Source: Fallopia convolvulus | Taxonomy: Eukaryota > Streptophyta > Magnoliopsida > Caryophyllales > Polygonaceae | Length of the DNA stretch: 64,000 nucleotides | Direction of reading: 5' to 3' | NCBI GenBank assembly: GCA_964016875.1 | Contig: OZ024719.1 | Span: forward strand, 26,727,877-26,791,876 | Translations under genes and position numbers: made by a program | Notes under the pieces: generated by a model | What the model was told of the DNA's origin: nothing | What the model saw: only the letters and a program-made list of their open reading frames with translations | Database searches by the model: none | Shown here: in pieces, positions 42,982-52,846 of the stretch | Layout of the letters: each line of letters begins with the position of its first letter | How positions within the stretch are numbered: the first letter of the stretch is position 1

Positions 42982-44469
42982 TTGTATGCACCATTTCAGA
43001 TACACGACGGTATTTTGTACTACGGCACTCGTTTGGTGATTGGTTCGGCTTCTCCGCTGAAAGCCGAAATTCTTACAGAGTTTCATTCCACGCCGTCTGT
43101 AGGGCACCCGGGCATTGATCGTACTTTCCGCAGGGTTGCCACTATTTTCTATTGGTCCGGGATGCGTAAGGATGTCAAGCGCTTTGTTGACGCTTGTTTG
43201 ATTTGTCAGTCCACCAAGTACAGTACACAGAAACCAGCCGGTCTGTTACAGCCATTGCTAGTTCCGCAGCAGGTTTGGGACGAAGTGTCAATGGATTTTA
43301 TCACAGGGTTGCCTCCTTCTCGAGGTTACACGACTATTATGGTAGTGGTGGACCGCCTTTCGAAGTATTGTCACTTTGGCGCACTCGGTCCTTCCTATGA
43401 CGCACCCAAAGTGGCGTTGGTGTTTGTTGACATTGTTGTTAAACACCACGGTATTCCGTCCGTTATTCTTTCTGATAGGGATCCGATCTTTCGGGCAGCA
43501 TTCTGGGCGGATCTGCATCGTTTGAGCGGGATTAAATTACACTACACCTCCGCTTACCATCCGCAATCAGATGGCCAGACTGAAGTCAAGAATAGAGGGC
43601 TGGAACAATATCTGTGTGCCATCACACAGGGTCGGCCTAGGCGTTGGGCTGATTATTTATCTTGGGCTGAGCTGACGCTGAATTCTATGTTTCATGAAGG
43701 CCTCGGCATGTCGCCTTTCAAGGCCTTATATGGACGTGATGCACCGCCTCTAGCGCGCGTGACTTTGCCGACAGGACCTCCCTCGCCCGCCACAATGGCA
43801 ATTCAGGACCGCGAGCAGATGTTAGAGTTGATTCGGTCTAATTTAGCTAAAATACAACAACGCATGATATCTCAGGCTAATCGTCACCGCCGAGAGGTGG
43901 AATTCCAAGTGGGTGATGATGTTCTCCTTAAACTACAACCTTACAGGCAGCATTCTGTGGCTCGACCTTTGTCAGCAAAATTAGCTCACCGCTTTTATGG
44001 ACCATTTCGGGTCATTGAGCGCGTGGGACCTGTAGCCTATCGCTTGCAGTTACCCGAGTCGGCACGCATCCATAATGTGTTTCACGTATCCTTACTTCGT
44101 CCTTTCATCACGGACGGCTCCAAGGTCGTACCGACGTCATTGCCTTCTGAGTTCTTGCAGGGACGCCCCGTATCACGACCCGTGCGTGCAGTAGCATCTC
44201 GTGACATCTTGGGTGATGGTACGGCCCGTACTGAGTGGCTGGTGGAGTGGGCCGATGGGGCCGCAGCTTCCTGGGAACCGGTTGATCAGATTCGCCTTTC
44301 GTTTCCTGACTTACGGCTTGAGGACAAGCTTGATTTGATCGGGCGGGAGATTGATACGGTTCATAAGACGACACAACCTAGTTCGACAGAGGACGACGAA
44401 CCATGGGAGACGCCTAAGCCGAGAAGATCGGCTCGCGTCAGGAAACCCCCAGCAAAGCTGCGGAGTTGA
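42982..44469 (+). CDS. chromovirus integrase with C-terminal chromodomain
   Basis: 495 residues from the first Met, continuing pol after a one-base frame change; the frame is open upstream of 42982, so this Met is not the native start. Zinc-binding HHCC segment (FHSTPSVGHPGIDRTF...CLICQSTK), then the DDE core (MDFITGLPPS, ILSDRDPIF, HPQSDGQTEVKNRGLEQYL), GPF...RVG..AYRLQLP linker, and a chromodomain-like end (TEWLVEWADGAAASWEPVDQIRLSFPD). Chromodomains steer integration to marked chromatin. The last 38 or so residues (VHKTTQPSS...RRSARVRKPP) lie in the 3' LTR. Confidence 0.9.
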   Translation: MYAPFQIHDGILYYGTRLVIGSASPLKAEILTEFHSTPSVGHPGIDRTFRRVATIFYWSGMRKDVKRFVDACLICQSTKYSTQKPAGLLQPLLVPQQVWDEVSMDFITGLPPSRGYTTIMVVVDRLSKYCHFGALGPSYDAPKVALVFVDIVVKHHGIPSVILSDRDPIFRAAFWADLHRLSGIKLHYTSAYHPQSDGQTEVKNRGLEQYLCAITQGRPRRWADYLSWAELTLNSMFHEGLGMSPFKALYGRDAPPLARVTLPTGPPSPATMAIQDREQMLELIRSNLAKIQQRMISQANRHRREVEFQVGDDVLLKLQPYRQHSVARPLSAKLAHRFYGPFRVIERVGPVAYRLQLPESARIHNVFHVSLLRPFITDGSKVVPTSLPSEFLQGRPVSRPVRAVASRDILGDGTARTEWLVEWADGAAASWEPVDQIRLSFPDLRLEDKLDLIGREIDTVHKTTQPSSTEDDEPWETPKPRRSARVRKPPAKLRS

Positions 44470-44734
44470 TTTATTTTTATAAGATATTTTATTGTTTAAA
44501 TTAGGGTTTTTCATGTTACCGTGTACGGACTAGCTGTTATCGGTCTTCTCGGGTTTTCTTTTAGGGTGATTCTTTCCCGAGTCGCTTTTATTGAATCATC
44601 CTTGGGCTATTTAAGCATCCTGTAAGCTGTCAGGAGGATTATCGATTAATAAGAATTTTCCTTTAGCCCTAATTGTAGTCTTCTCTCCCAAAGTTCCCTG
44701 CCAAGGGTTAGGGATCCTACTCGGATTCTTAACA
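44352..44734 (+). repeat. 3' LTR of the young chromovirus
   Basis: 383 bp, followed directly by GCGTG. Carries the pol stop at 44467-44469. Confidence 0.92.
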
Positions 44735-45550
44735 GCGTGTTTGAGAAGTTGAAGGGCCTAAGAATTTTGTGGTCGGCTGTTTGCACATTCAATTATTCAA
44801 ACCGAATGTGATTGAAAGACATTGTGGGATACGCTCAAGTTCTTTGATAAGGTTGGTTTTAGTAAGAAGCAAGTGAGGAGCTGGTGTAAACCGAGCCCAG
44901 GGTGGTGGTGTTGACCGTCCAGGGCAGAATATTCTTGTGTTAGTCGGCAAACTACTAAAGTTAGGCATTCAGAAGGATCTTGTATCAAGGCTGTATATTG
45001 AGATTCTTCCGTTTTCAAGGAAGTTTGGGAAGAATGTGCTCCAGGCATTGCTTTTATTGTATGATATGAGGACATTAGCTTGATTGTTTCTTCAGATATT
45101 CAATTTTTTGGTTCACATTGCCCAAGACCGTTCTAATAAGCCGCCAAGGATTCGAAATTTTGAAGGAACGAGTTGTGCAGGATTCAGAAGGAAGACCCAC
45201 TGAAGCTGTTTAGTTTGGTAGCAAAATCAAAATGATAAGGAACTTTTTGCCGTGTCATGCCATTTTCCTAGCAAAACACAAAAGCCATGAAGCTGCTCTG
45301 TGGAAGGGGAGATCAGCTACAGGAGAGATTTGATTGCTTGGTTGAGGCTGGATTGGATAGCAGAGTTGTTACGGACAAGCATAGTACATTTTGAACCAGT
45401 CTAAGGGTGTGCTTCAGAAGAAGATTGACTGCTTAAAAAACTGTCCGGTGGACCAGTTAGAATCTGTAGCAGCATTTCCTTCCTTGTGTTATCATTTGGA
45501 CAGTATTAGCCTACGGTGTATTCATGGTGAAGGGAGAAAGGCAAAGCAAA

Positions 45551-45654
45551 AGTCTTCGGGAATCTAGTCAACTAAGTCAAGCGACTAGGACTTCAGGGTA
45601 GTACCATGAGGTCTTCGTTTCAACTCCCATTGGCAGTGCCCTGACCAAAAATAA
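45551..45654 (+). mobile_element. SINE fragment with 16-bp target duplication
   Basis: A 104-bp insertion within the mTERF relic is flanked by the exact 16-bp direct repeat AGAAAGGCAAAGCAAA (45535-45550 and 45655-45670). It contains 'tctagtcaactaagtcaagcgactagga', like a tRNA-derived box A region, and 'gaggtcttcgtttcaactccc', like box B, typical of plant SINEs. A long duplication of this kind indicates target-primed insertion. It ends CCAAAAATAA rather than in a long A tail. Confidence 0.65.
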
Positions 45655-45800
45655 AGAAAGGCAAAGCAAAGCCAGCACTGTCTTTGGGCAAAATTGTTGC
45701 ATTATCTGAATCCCAGTTTATAAAGAATTTTGTGCAAGTCCACCCTGAATGAAGGTCGGGTTTTTGGGAAAACTTGAACAGTCAGCAGCTTCATGCTAAA

Positions 45801-46966
45801 GTTGATTGTACTTTGTATTTTTCATCATCACTGTCTTTATGAGGCTATGAACGGATTTTTGCTGTACAGCAGTCAGCAAGGATATATCATCAATATCTTT
45901 TAGCTCTGTAAGTTTTCTTAGTAAGTCTAGTTCTGAGTTGTTGCTGCTCTACATTTGTCCCTCCATGTTTTGTGAATGCTATTTATAAACTACTTGCTTG
46001 AATTAATTGAATATGGCTTCCTGTTAATTGAACAAGCTATTATGCTGTAAAATTAATCATATGAGGTCTTTGGATTTTTTTAGTGACATCTAATCCACTT
46101 GGCTTGCAGTTCAAAAGTCGAATTTGAATGAAGGGTCGTTAGCATTAGCATTAGCAGCTGATCATTCATTTTTTTCTGAAAAGTTTAAAAAATTTCTATA
46201 GTTGAGTCTCCTAAGTCACATGTGCACATAACTGGGTCGACAAGGTCAATTAACATAGGAAGACAAGACATAAGTCGATCCCTTCCTTTCTGGTCAATGG
46301 ACATAAGTCTACTAATCACCAGTTGTTCTAGCGGTAATAGACCACCTTTAAGTTGTAAGTATATATATGAAAAGGAAGCAAAGGATACGAGCACTGTCGT
46401 TTTGTGTCTCCATCCATGCATTATTTCATTGATAGAGCTATAATAAATGGGGTGGATGGGTCATGTGAGTGGTTGATTAAAGGTTCATTGGAGAGTTATG
46501 TGGGTACAATGCAATGCACCAGTCACTGTATACTATTCAATATTCAAGCAACTTGATTTATTTATCCCCGACCCATCATGTGCTCAACTGGGAGCTGTAG
46601 ACTTCACCCGTCGGTCGCTACAGCAATCGCACGTGACTTTCAACTTATTGTGATGTTGAAACTACATTTATAGATGGAACACTGTAACATGATTTTTTTA
46701 TATGTCAATCATGAATTAATAGAATTACCCACAGTTTTTCCCTTTCATTCAAATGCATATAGGATTGTATACCTAGGAGTGAAAGAAATGTATAACATTA
46801 TATTGACAAAAGTGAACAAATTATATAGAAGCACAATTGAGGGTAGCAAAACAATATATAGCAACCGGGCGATGAACACAAATCAATTTTCCAGCCAAAA
46901 TGAAACAATTATAAATCAATATAAACATGTGAAGAAATTAAGAAACTGAGTATTATGAACGACAAA
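45801..46966. other. intergenic, 3' side of the pectinesterase
   Basis: AT-rich. A 79-codon minus-strand frame at 46185-46421 matches no family I recognise. The stretch next to 46967 is probably the pectinesterase 3' UTR. Confidence 0.35.
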
Positions 46967-48899
46967 TCATACTGTTAAGCCTGCAATGAATCTAACACCC
47001 GTCTCAGGCAACCACAAGTCCCCCTTGATTAAGTGCGACACAGTGTAGTCCATTGCCTGATTCGAAGTGTTGAGGACATGGTAACCAGGCCACTTGACCC
47101 TACTTCCCAGCTGGGCCCCGGGGCCGGAGTTCATATACTCGGCGTAGTATATGGTGTCGAGAAACATGTCGGCGTTCCACTCCAGCCACCCCTCTTTCCT
47201 GACGGCGCTGCTTATATAAGTCTCCATAACAACTGTCCTGGAGTACATCTTCCATGGCCGCCCGAGGTAGGTGGAAACGGTGGAGCTATTGCCCAGGTCA
47301 GAGGCGGCGGAGATGTTGCACTGCTGGAGGGAGAAGCCGGTGTTCTCACCGGGGTCTTTCCTGCCCTGCGCGGTGACCGTGTTCTTCTGGTTGTCGAGCC
47401 CCCTGCGGACAAGGATGAGACAGTTCTGGAAGACCGCGATGGCGTCCCCGAAGATGAAGTCCACCGTTCCCGTCACGGTGCACTCCCTGTAGAACTGGCG
47501 GCTCGAGTGGGCGTAGAGCGTGTCTTGGTATCCCCTGAATGCGCATCGGAACAGGGCTGAGAGGTCTGAGTCCGAACGGAACGCCACTGCCTGGTGCTTC
47601 GACGGCCCTGCCGTGTTCTCGAAGGTTATGTCCCGCGCTATGAACCCTGCCCCTGTAACCGCTGCAAACATATACATACATATAGATTATTAATGCAACG
47701 ACAACAACATTGACCCAGTGAGAAGGTTTCGCTGCAGCGAAATCTGGAGGTCAAGATAATATGCATGTTATGAAACCAGAGTGTATATATTGAGATGTAT
47801 GGGTCGTACCAAATGTTGCAGATCGATAAGTGGTCCAACCATCGGGGACGTTACGATTGGAGGTGATGACGGTGGCATCGATCCCGTCCCCATACATCAT
47901 GAGGTTGGTTTTCTTGCGCTTGATCTCCACGTTCTCGTGGTACACCCCCTTCTTAATGTAAATCACGAACCTCTGGTCGCTGTGATCGGGGGCAGCGGCG
48001 ATGGCGTCCATGATCTTGGTGAAGTTGCCGGTGCCGTCCAGCGCCACGACCGCATCAGGCTGGGCCGCCCCCTGGAGGCGCCTCCTGTCCCTGGCGGTCA
48101 ACCACCCCGGAAACGGGTCTTGCTTGAGCCGCCTGCCACCACCGCGTGGTCTGGGGGCGGAGACCATGTTGAGAGCTTGGGCGATGAGGGAGGTGACCTG
48201 GCCTAGGCTCTCGGATAGGATGGTCTTGACGAGGCCGTCTGTTCCGTCGAAGCCTTCCATGCACGTGTCCTGGTTCACATAGGCCGCGCTCAGCCACGTC
48301 TTGAGGTCCGAACCCAGGTCTTTTGTTTTGTTTGATTTGCCTATTCATAACAAATGCAACTTACAAGTGAATTTAATTGTCACACATACCCACCCATAAA
48401 TCAAACAATTTGAACCCAGGTCTTTTGTTTTGTTTGTTTGAGCCTCCTCTGTTTCCCCTGTTTTTGCCATGCATATTCAAATTCAAATATGTATGATGAT
48501 GTATCTTGTAATTAATAAACTAAAAAATCAGTACAAGCTAGGTAGAGCAACCAAAACCATATTTGAACTGAACGTATAGGTAGTACCAGTTTGAGCAGAA
48601 GAAAGAGTCCAGGAGAGCTGATCGGAGGAGAGATCGAGGAGATCGACGCAATCGCTGACGGCGTTGGCGACCCGGAAATCGTCAAGCATGCCAGAGACCT
48701 GGGAGACGACGGAGAGCACGTCGCCGATGCCGCCAAGAGTCGACCTCAGGGCCTCCGTGAAACTCGAGGACGGCACGTTCAGCAACACCGTCTCCTCCGG
48801 GTTGCATTGCGCTGCCTGGGCCGCCAGGGCCAACACTGTAACCACCACAGCCAGCTGGAGTGTGCTCGGACAAACTGCGGTGCTATACGGCTTCCTCAT
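46967..48899 (-). CDS. pectinesterase with N-terminal pectinesterase-inhibitor prodomain (type I/group 2)
   Basis: Three exons, minus strand: 48899-48587, 48319-47810 and 47661-46967, phase 1 at both junctions, 505 residues. Pectinesterase removes methyl esters from homogalacturonan in the cell wall, releasing methanol and allowing calcium crosslinking. A hydrophobic signal region (residues 14-30) precedes the PMEI domain with its Cys84 and Cys near the VNQDTCMEGF motif. Two basic processing motifs, RRLK and RRLQ, separate prodomain from enzyme, as in secreted type I enzymes cleaved by subtilases. Enzyme motifs: GVYHENVEI, QAVAFRSD (Gln298), GYQDTLY (Gln320, Asp321), GTVDFIFG (Asp342) and LGRPW (Arg409, Trp411). 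All catalytic residues are present and lengths are normal, so the gene looks functional. Confidence 0.93.
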
Positions 48900-49623
48900 T
48901 GCAAACGGCTAGATCGAGCTTAATTACGTGTACGAGTATATATGAACGAAAGCTAGGCTGGTTGTCTAAGAGTGTGAAATAGTAATTGCCAGTTGGGAAC
49001 ACAGAATTGGGAGAACAGGAGAGTAGAAGACTCTGGGAGTTGTATAAATTCGAGGGGTAGAGCGGTGAGAATGGAGGGGAGGGAGTGGAATCATTAAATA
49101 GGCTTGGATTTTGTTTCTTTAAAATACAATCTGGGTAGGTGCATCATCAGTGCATGTAATAAATGTAATAAGACTTGAATTTCTTTTCATTCCTTGTTCA
49201 AAAGTGTATATGCTCTTACTATATAGTTTCAAGGCTTAAGATCGATATTGATATAAACAACTTTCTATCGGACTCAAAACAAGGGTTAACAAACATGTTT
49301 GTTTTAGGTAATAGGTCTGGGGCCTGGATTTTGATGAGTACACGTAATTGTGAATTGAGAATGATGCATATATATAATCTTGTGTGCGCATAAATACTTT
49401 TATTGTGTGCTAGCTCCTTTGTTTTACTTCTTTGTTCATATGTTTTCAGGAAAATGTGCATCTTTATAGCTTGTGCTTTTTAGCTAAAATGTGCATTGTT
49501 TTATAATATTTGCACAAGTATTTTTGCTATACACGCGCACTTCGTATTATTATTTTTAGTATCTTTGCATTTTTAACCAGAAAGGGTCACCTAGTAGTAT
49601 AAAACAAATGGATATATAGTACT
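48900..49623. other. 5' flank of the pectinesterase and AT-rich spacer
   Basis: Promoter region of the minus-strand pectinesterase; I do not see a convincing TATA box. No other feature up to the LTR-like block. Confidence 0.35.
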
Positions 49624-50559
49624 TGTTAGGAATGTTATGAGGTCCTAGTTCCTATTGATTTTGATGTTGAAAAACTGTAGGATCGTAGATCGGTGTTAGT
49701 TAAAACAATCAGGAACTGTTCCAGTGACAATTCCCTTACGCAGCGGAATAATGTAACACAAATTTTAAACAGGAAGTTAAAGATAGGGACACGGTTTCTT
49801 ATAGAGGAACCTCTTTAGCCAACTAGCTAAAGAGTAAACATCTAAGGGAGGATTTTGAACACACGCTATATTCTATTGATAGATCTCAAGTTCCACAATA
49901 CAAAGTCGAACTTCTCTATTGTTCGCAATCCCACTTACAAACAATACTAACGACTAAGACATAGTAGTTCCTAGATCTAAGCACAATTGAATATAGATAG
50001 TGAAGCTTACTCGTTCCTGTGCAGTTCCCTTTAGCACAAGAACCACCTTCTTCGAGTCGTCGAAGATCTTCACGTAGTCTTCATCACTCGATGTTTCCTT
50101 CCCTGAACTTCTGGATTGTCGTCTTTACTGAATCAGCTCGGGCTCTTGCTTTCGCTCTTTCCTTTTGTGGATCTCGTATTCTTGTGTTCAAGAGCTTGTT
50201 AGACCTAGCGGCGTCGCATTCTATTTATAGAGTTTCCATCTTTAGCTTTGACGCCTTTGCCCTTCTTGTCTTGGGGAGTACGATACTATTCAAAAAGACT
50301 AGCATACCCTTTTGCATTTCTGTTCATTCGGAGCTTGGCTTGCCGCCCAAGACAATAGTGAAAAGTCTTCACTATCCTTTCATTTACTTGCCACGTACAC
50401 AAGTGGCTTGACAGGGAATCATTTCCCTTGCTTTTCCTGTGAACCTGTTTATCTTTCCTGAGATCACTTGTACAGAGAATTAGTTCCATCTGTTTGTCAT
50501 TATCAAAACATCGATTGCTCGAATGGAGAAACCATTGTTCCAGTGTTAGTTCCCTAACA
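49624..50559. repeat. LTR-like block, probably copia, no matching TSD
   Basis: 936 bp that starts TGTTAGGAA and ends TTCCCTAACA, an imperfect terminal inversion with TG...CA. The interior has the word 'acgcagcggaat', which I associate with plant copia LTRs. The five bases on each side (GTACT and CTGAT) do not match, so it is either an LTR from a recombined element or mis-bounded. No internal coding domain is seen next to it. Confidence 0.4.
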
Positions 50560-52059
50560 CTGATCCAACAAAAACCAATTTACATTTGATGCTTAGTTTT
50601 TTTTTAGTGTTTCAGGTAACACGAGATGATTCAAGGAACAACGATATGAGGGTCGTGTGAACCAAGAAGAAAGAGCAAAAGAGAGGTGACCAGACCAAAC
50701 CCTTATATTTTTTTCATTAGCTCTTACTTGTATATTTCGACACAGGTCCCTCAAAAGTCAAAACTACAAATGAACGGCTCTGCTAACGAATCTAGCATCC
50801 AATAGTATTCATGACCAAATTTTGTGTTATAAGAATGTAACTAATTTATTAAGTTTCCTTTGATCCAACAATAAATCATTTGTAAACCTTATTAATACTA
50901 CTAGTGAGTGGCTTGATATGCTTGTTAGGATAAGGATATTAGGTATATTTATAAGCTAAGGGGGCAACTCAAACTCACAATAACTCATTCATGCGCCACA
51001 AAGCATAATATAAATATTACTATTATTAGATTCCACTTCCATCCTACTTGAATAGAATTTCGTAGCCTCTATTAATGAGGTCGATGTAGTACGTTATCTA
51101 GAACAAGGAGAAGAGGATGCAGTTGGCTTGGGCTGGCCTGGCCTGTATTTAATTCGGTTTTCTATGACTTGAATCGTTTATGCTTTATCTATTTCTTTTC
51201 CATGCATATAATTGATTATGTGGGGCCTCAGAACTTTGCCTTTGGTCAAACGAGAAAAAAGGGTTGGAATACATGAAAACTGATTCTGCGATGCGATTTC
51301 AAGCTTCTTTTTTTGATTTATAATTGAGAAATGATAGAAATTTAATTTATATTAGTGATACGATAGAGGTGTATATTAAATCCGTGAGACGAGAACCCAC
51401 ACCTGGTATTCTTATGATCCGTTATAGCTCTTGGAACACTGATATGTATGATAATTATGAAGAAAATATATTAGTTTTGGAAAATTGGCCGGAAAAACAT
51501 ATCAATGAGCACCTGAAATGCAAGTCTGTTTTTGCTATGCTTGAAGTAGGAACCGTTCTTCGACATTGATGCTTTAAAATGAATAATCTTAGAGGACCTG
51601 ATGTCCCTCCTAGCTTGTAGAAAAAAATAAAGCTAAAAATCTAATGCCACACAAAATTTTGAACTTAGAAGCTAAGATAGGTAATGACTACTTAGAAACT
51701 GAATTATATAACTGGCCGAATAAATGATGAAAATGGAAGCCTTGGCTTTTCTGTTGGCTCCTCCTTGTGAAGCTATGAGATATTAGTAGGTTTTAAATTT
51801 GTCCACAAGAAAACTAAAATTAACTGGTTAGAAAGGCTTAGATTCTCCTTTGAGAAACTTAGACTCAAATTGGAAAATGAATAATACAATTTACAGCAAT
51901 AATTATTACAGTAATGGAAATAGATACATTAATAAAGAAAAACAATAATAATAAAGAAGTTAATGGACTATGCACCCAAAAGGATAGAGAAAACCAAATG
52001 GGAGTGGAAAATAGAACTAGTAATAGCAGAACCCCGGTAAAAGAAAAAGGGCGAAAGCT
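50560..52059. other. intergenic, no recognised gene
   Basis: AT-rich. An 81-codon plus-strand frame at 51324-51569 (includes WNTDMYDNYEENILVLENWP) has no family I recognise and may be a decayed fragment. Confidence 0.35.
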
Positions 52060-52590
52060 AAATGGGTCAAGCCCCCACAAAATTAATTTAAACTCAATTT
52101 TGATGGTGTAGTTAACAATGATGGTGTCTCTTCAGTCGGATTCATCCTTCATGACCATCAAGGCGCGCCAGTATGTTTGGACGGTGGAGTGCTTGGCCGT
52201 CATTCTGTTCTGATGACTGAAGCTGTTGCTCTTCGATTGGGGATTCTCGAGGCCATCCGACGTGGCGTTCCCCACATCCAGATTGAAGGTGACAACCTGC
52301 AGCTTGTTAAAGTCGTGCAGGGTGACTGGAGCTGTCCATGGGAGATCGAGCTTGTTCGAACGGATATTCAGAGACTGTTAGGCCACTTTCAAAGTTGGTG
52401 TATTTCTCACGTCTTCCGAGAAGCCAATTCTGTTGCGGACTACATCATTGGATCCTTTCAACGTGTCTCCTCCTTCCCGATTGCCTCCGACCCGGTCCTT
52501 AGGGACCTCATCCGCAAGGATGCTCTAGGGTAGCTTTCCTCTTTTTAGAGTGAAGCTCCCTAATTCCTTTCCTTATCAAACAAAAAAAAA
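52060..52590 (+). pseudogene. LINE 3' end with RNase H domain and A-rich tail
   Basis: The plus strand gives KLNFDG near 52090, then DHQGAPVCLDGGVLG, TEAVALRLGILEAIRRGVPHIQIEGDNLQLVKVVQG, and VFREANSVADYI up to the stop at 52531. This is the RNase H fold common at the end of plant LINE ORF2. An A-rich tract (about 52568-52590) follows, as expected for a LINE tail. The upstream part is missing or decayed. Confidence 0.65.
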
Positions 52591-52598
52591 GATCGGTA

Positions 52599-52776
52599 TG
52601 GTAACTCTTATTTTACCATATTATCTTTCCTTATACTTTATTATTCTATCTTTTATATTTTGAATAGTATTTTATATTAGGGCTTTTTTGCTTGCCATGC
52701 AATGTACTAGTATAAATACTCTCTTCTATTCATTAATAAGATTGAACTTCTCTTTATACAAAACACAATCTCTATA
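52599..52776 (+). repeat. 5' LTR of the second copia element
   Basis: About 178 bp; the right end is set by the PBS and the left end (TGGTAACTC) is approximate. It contains 'tataaatactctc', a TATA box, near 52713. Confidence 0.6.
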
Positions 52777-52846
52777 TGGTATCATCCGCCTAAACGATCC
52801 TTGGATCTCTTCCTCTTTCACGTCAAACACGAGCCCCAACCCTACC

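Larger units (their letters stand above)
39110..44734 (+). mobile_element. young Ty3/gypsy chromovirus (Reina/Tekay-type size), nearly intact
   Basis: TSD GCGTG at 39105-39109 and 44735-44739. LTRs TGATACGG...TTCTTAACA of 383 bp each (39110-39492 and 44352-44734) with about five differences by eye, near 1.3 percent. PBS-like TGGTGCTTTCAT begins at 39495, and the polypurine tract GGGCGGGAGAT abuts the 3' LTR. The Gag-Pol frame is interrupted by one frameshift near 42900. It is the youngest-looking and most complete element in the window, inserted in an mTERF relic. Confidence 0.93.
38780..45800 (+). pseudogene. mTERF-family pseudogene split by a chromovirus and a SINE
   Basis: The left part (38780-39109) encodes YLRYNPISEIEAFLESL, then after frame changes LKLVI.CPLLLVGEINDDF. 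The right part resumes after the element at 44740 with VFEKLKGLRILW, then FFDKVGFSKKQVRSWC (44840-44888), PRVVVLTVQGRI, LVGKLLKLGIQKDLVSRLYIEILPF (44935-45015), RGDQLQERFDCLVEAGLDSRVV (45310-45370), VDQL...AFPSLCYHLDSI (45450-45510) and the C-terminal block KIVALSESQFIKNFVQVHPE (45691-45750). These follow the order of plant mTERF proteins, organelle-targeted nucleic-acid-binding helical repeat proteins. Many frameshifts and stops make it a pseudogene. Across the duplicated GCGTG the reading LVGEINDDFMGVFEKLKG is continuous, so the element landed in coding sequence. Confidence 0.7.

Noticed and set aside
46185..46421. 79-codon minus-strand ORF
   Set aside because: No family recognised, no splice-consistent neighbours, length compatible with chance.
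47033..48282. Plus-strand frames opposite the pectinesterase
   Set aside because: Shadows of the GC-rich minus-strand exons, which carry all catalytic motifs.
51324..51569. 81-codon plus-strand ORF in an AT-rich region
   Set aside because: Composition looks coding-like but I recognise no motif and see no flanking exons.
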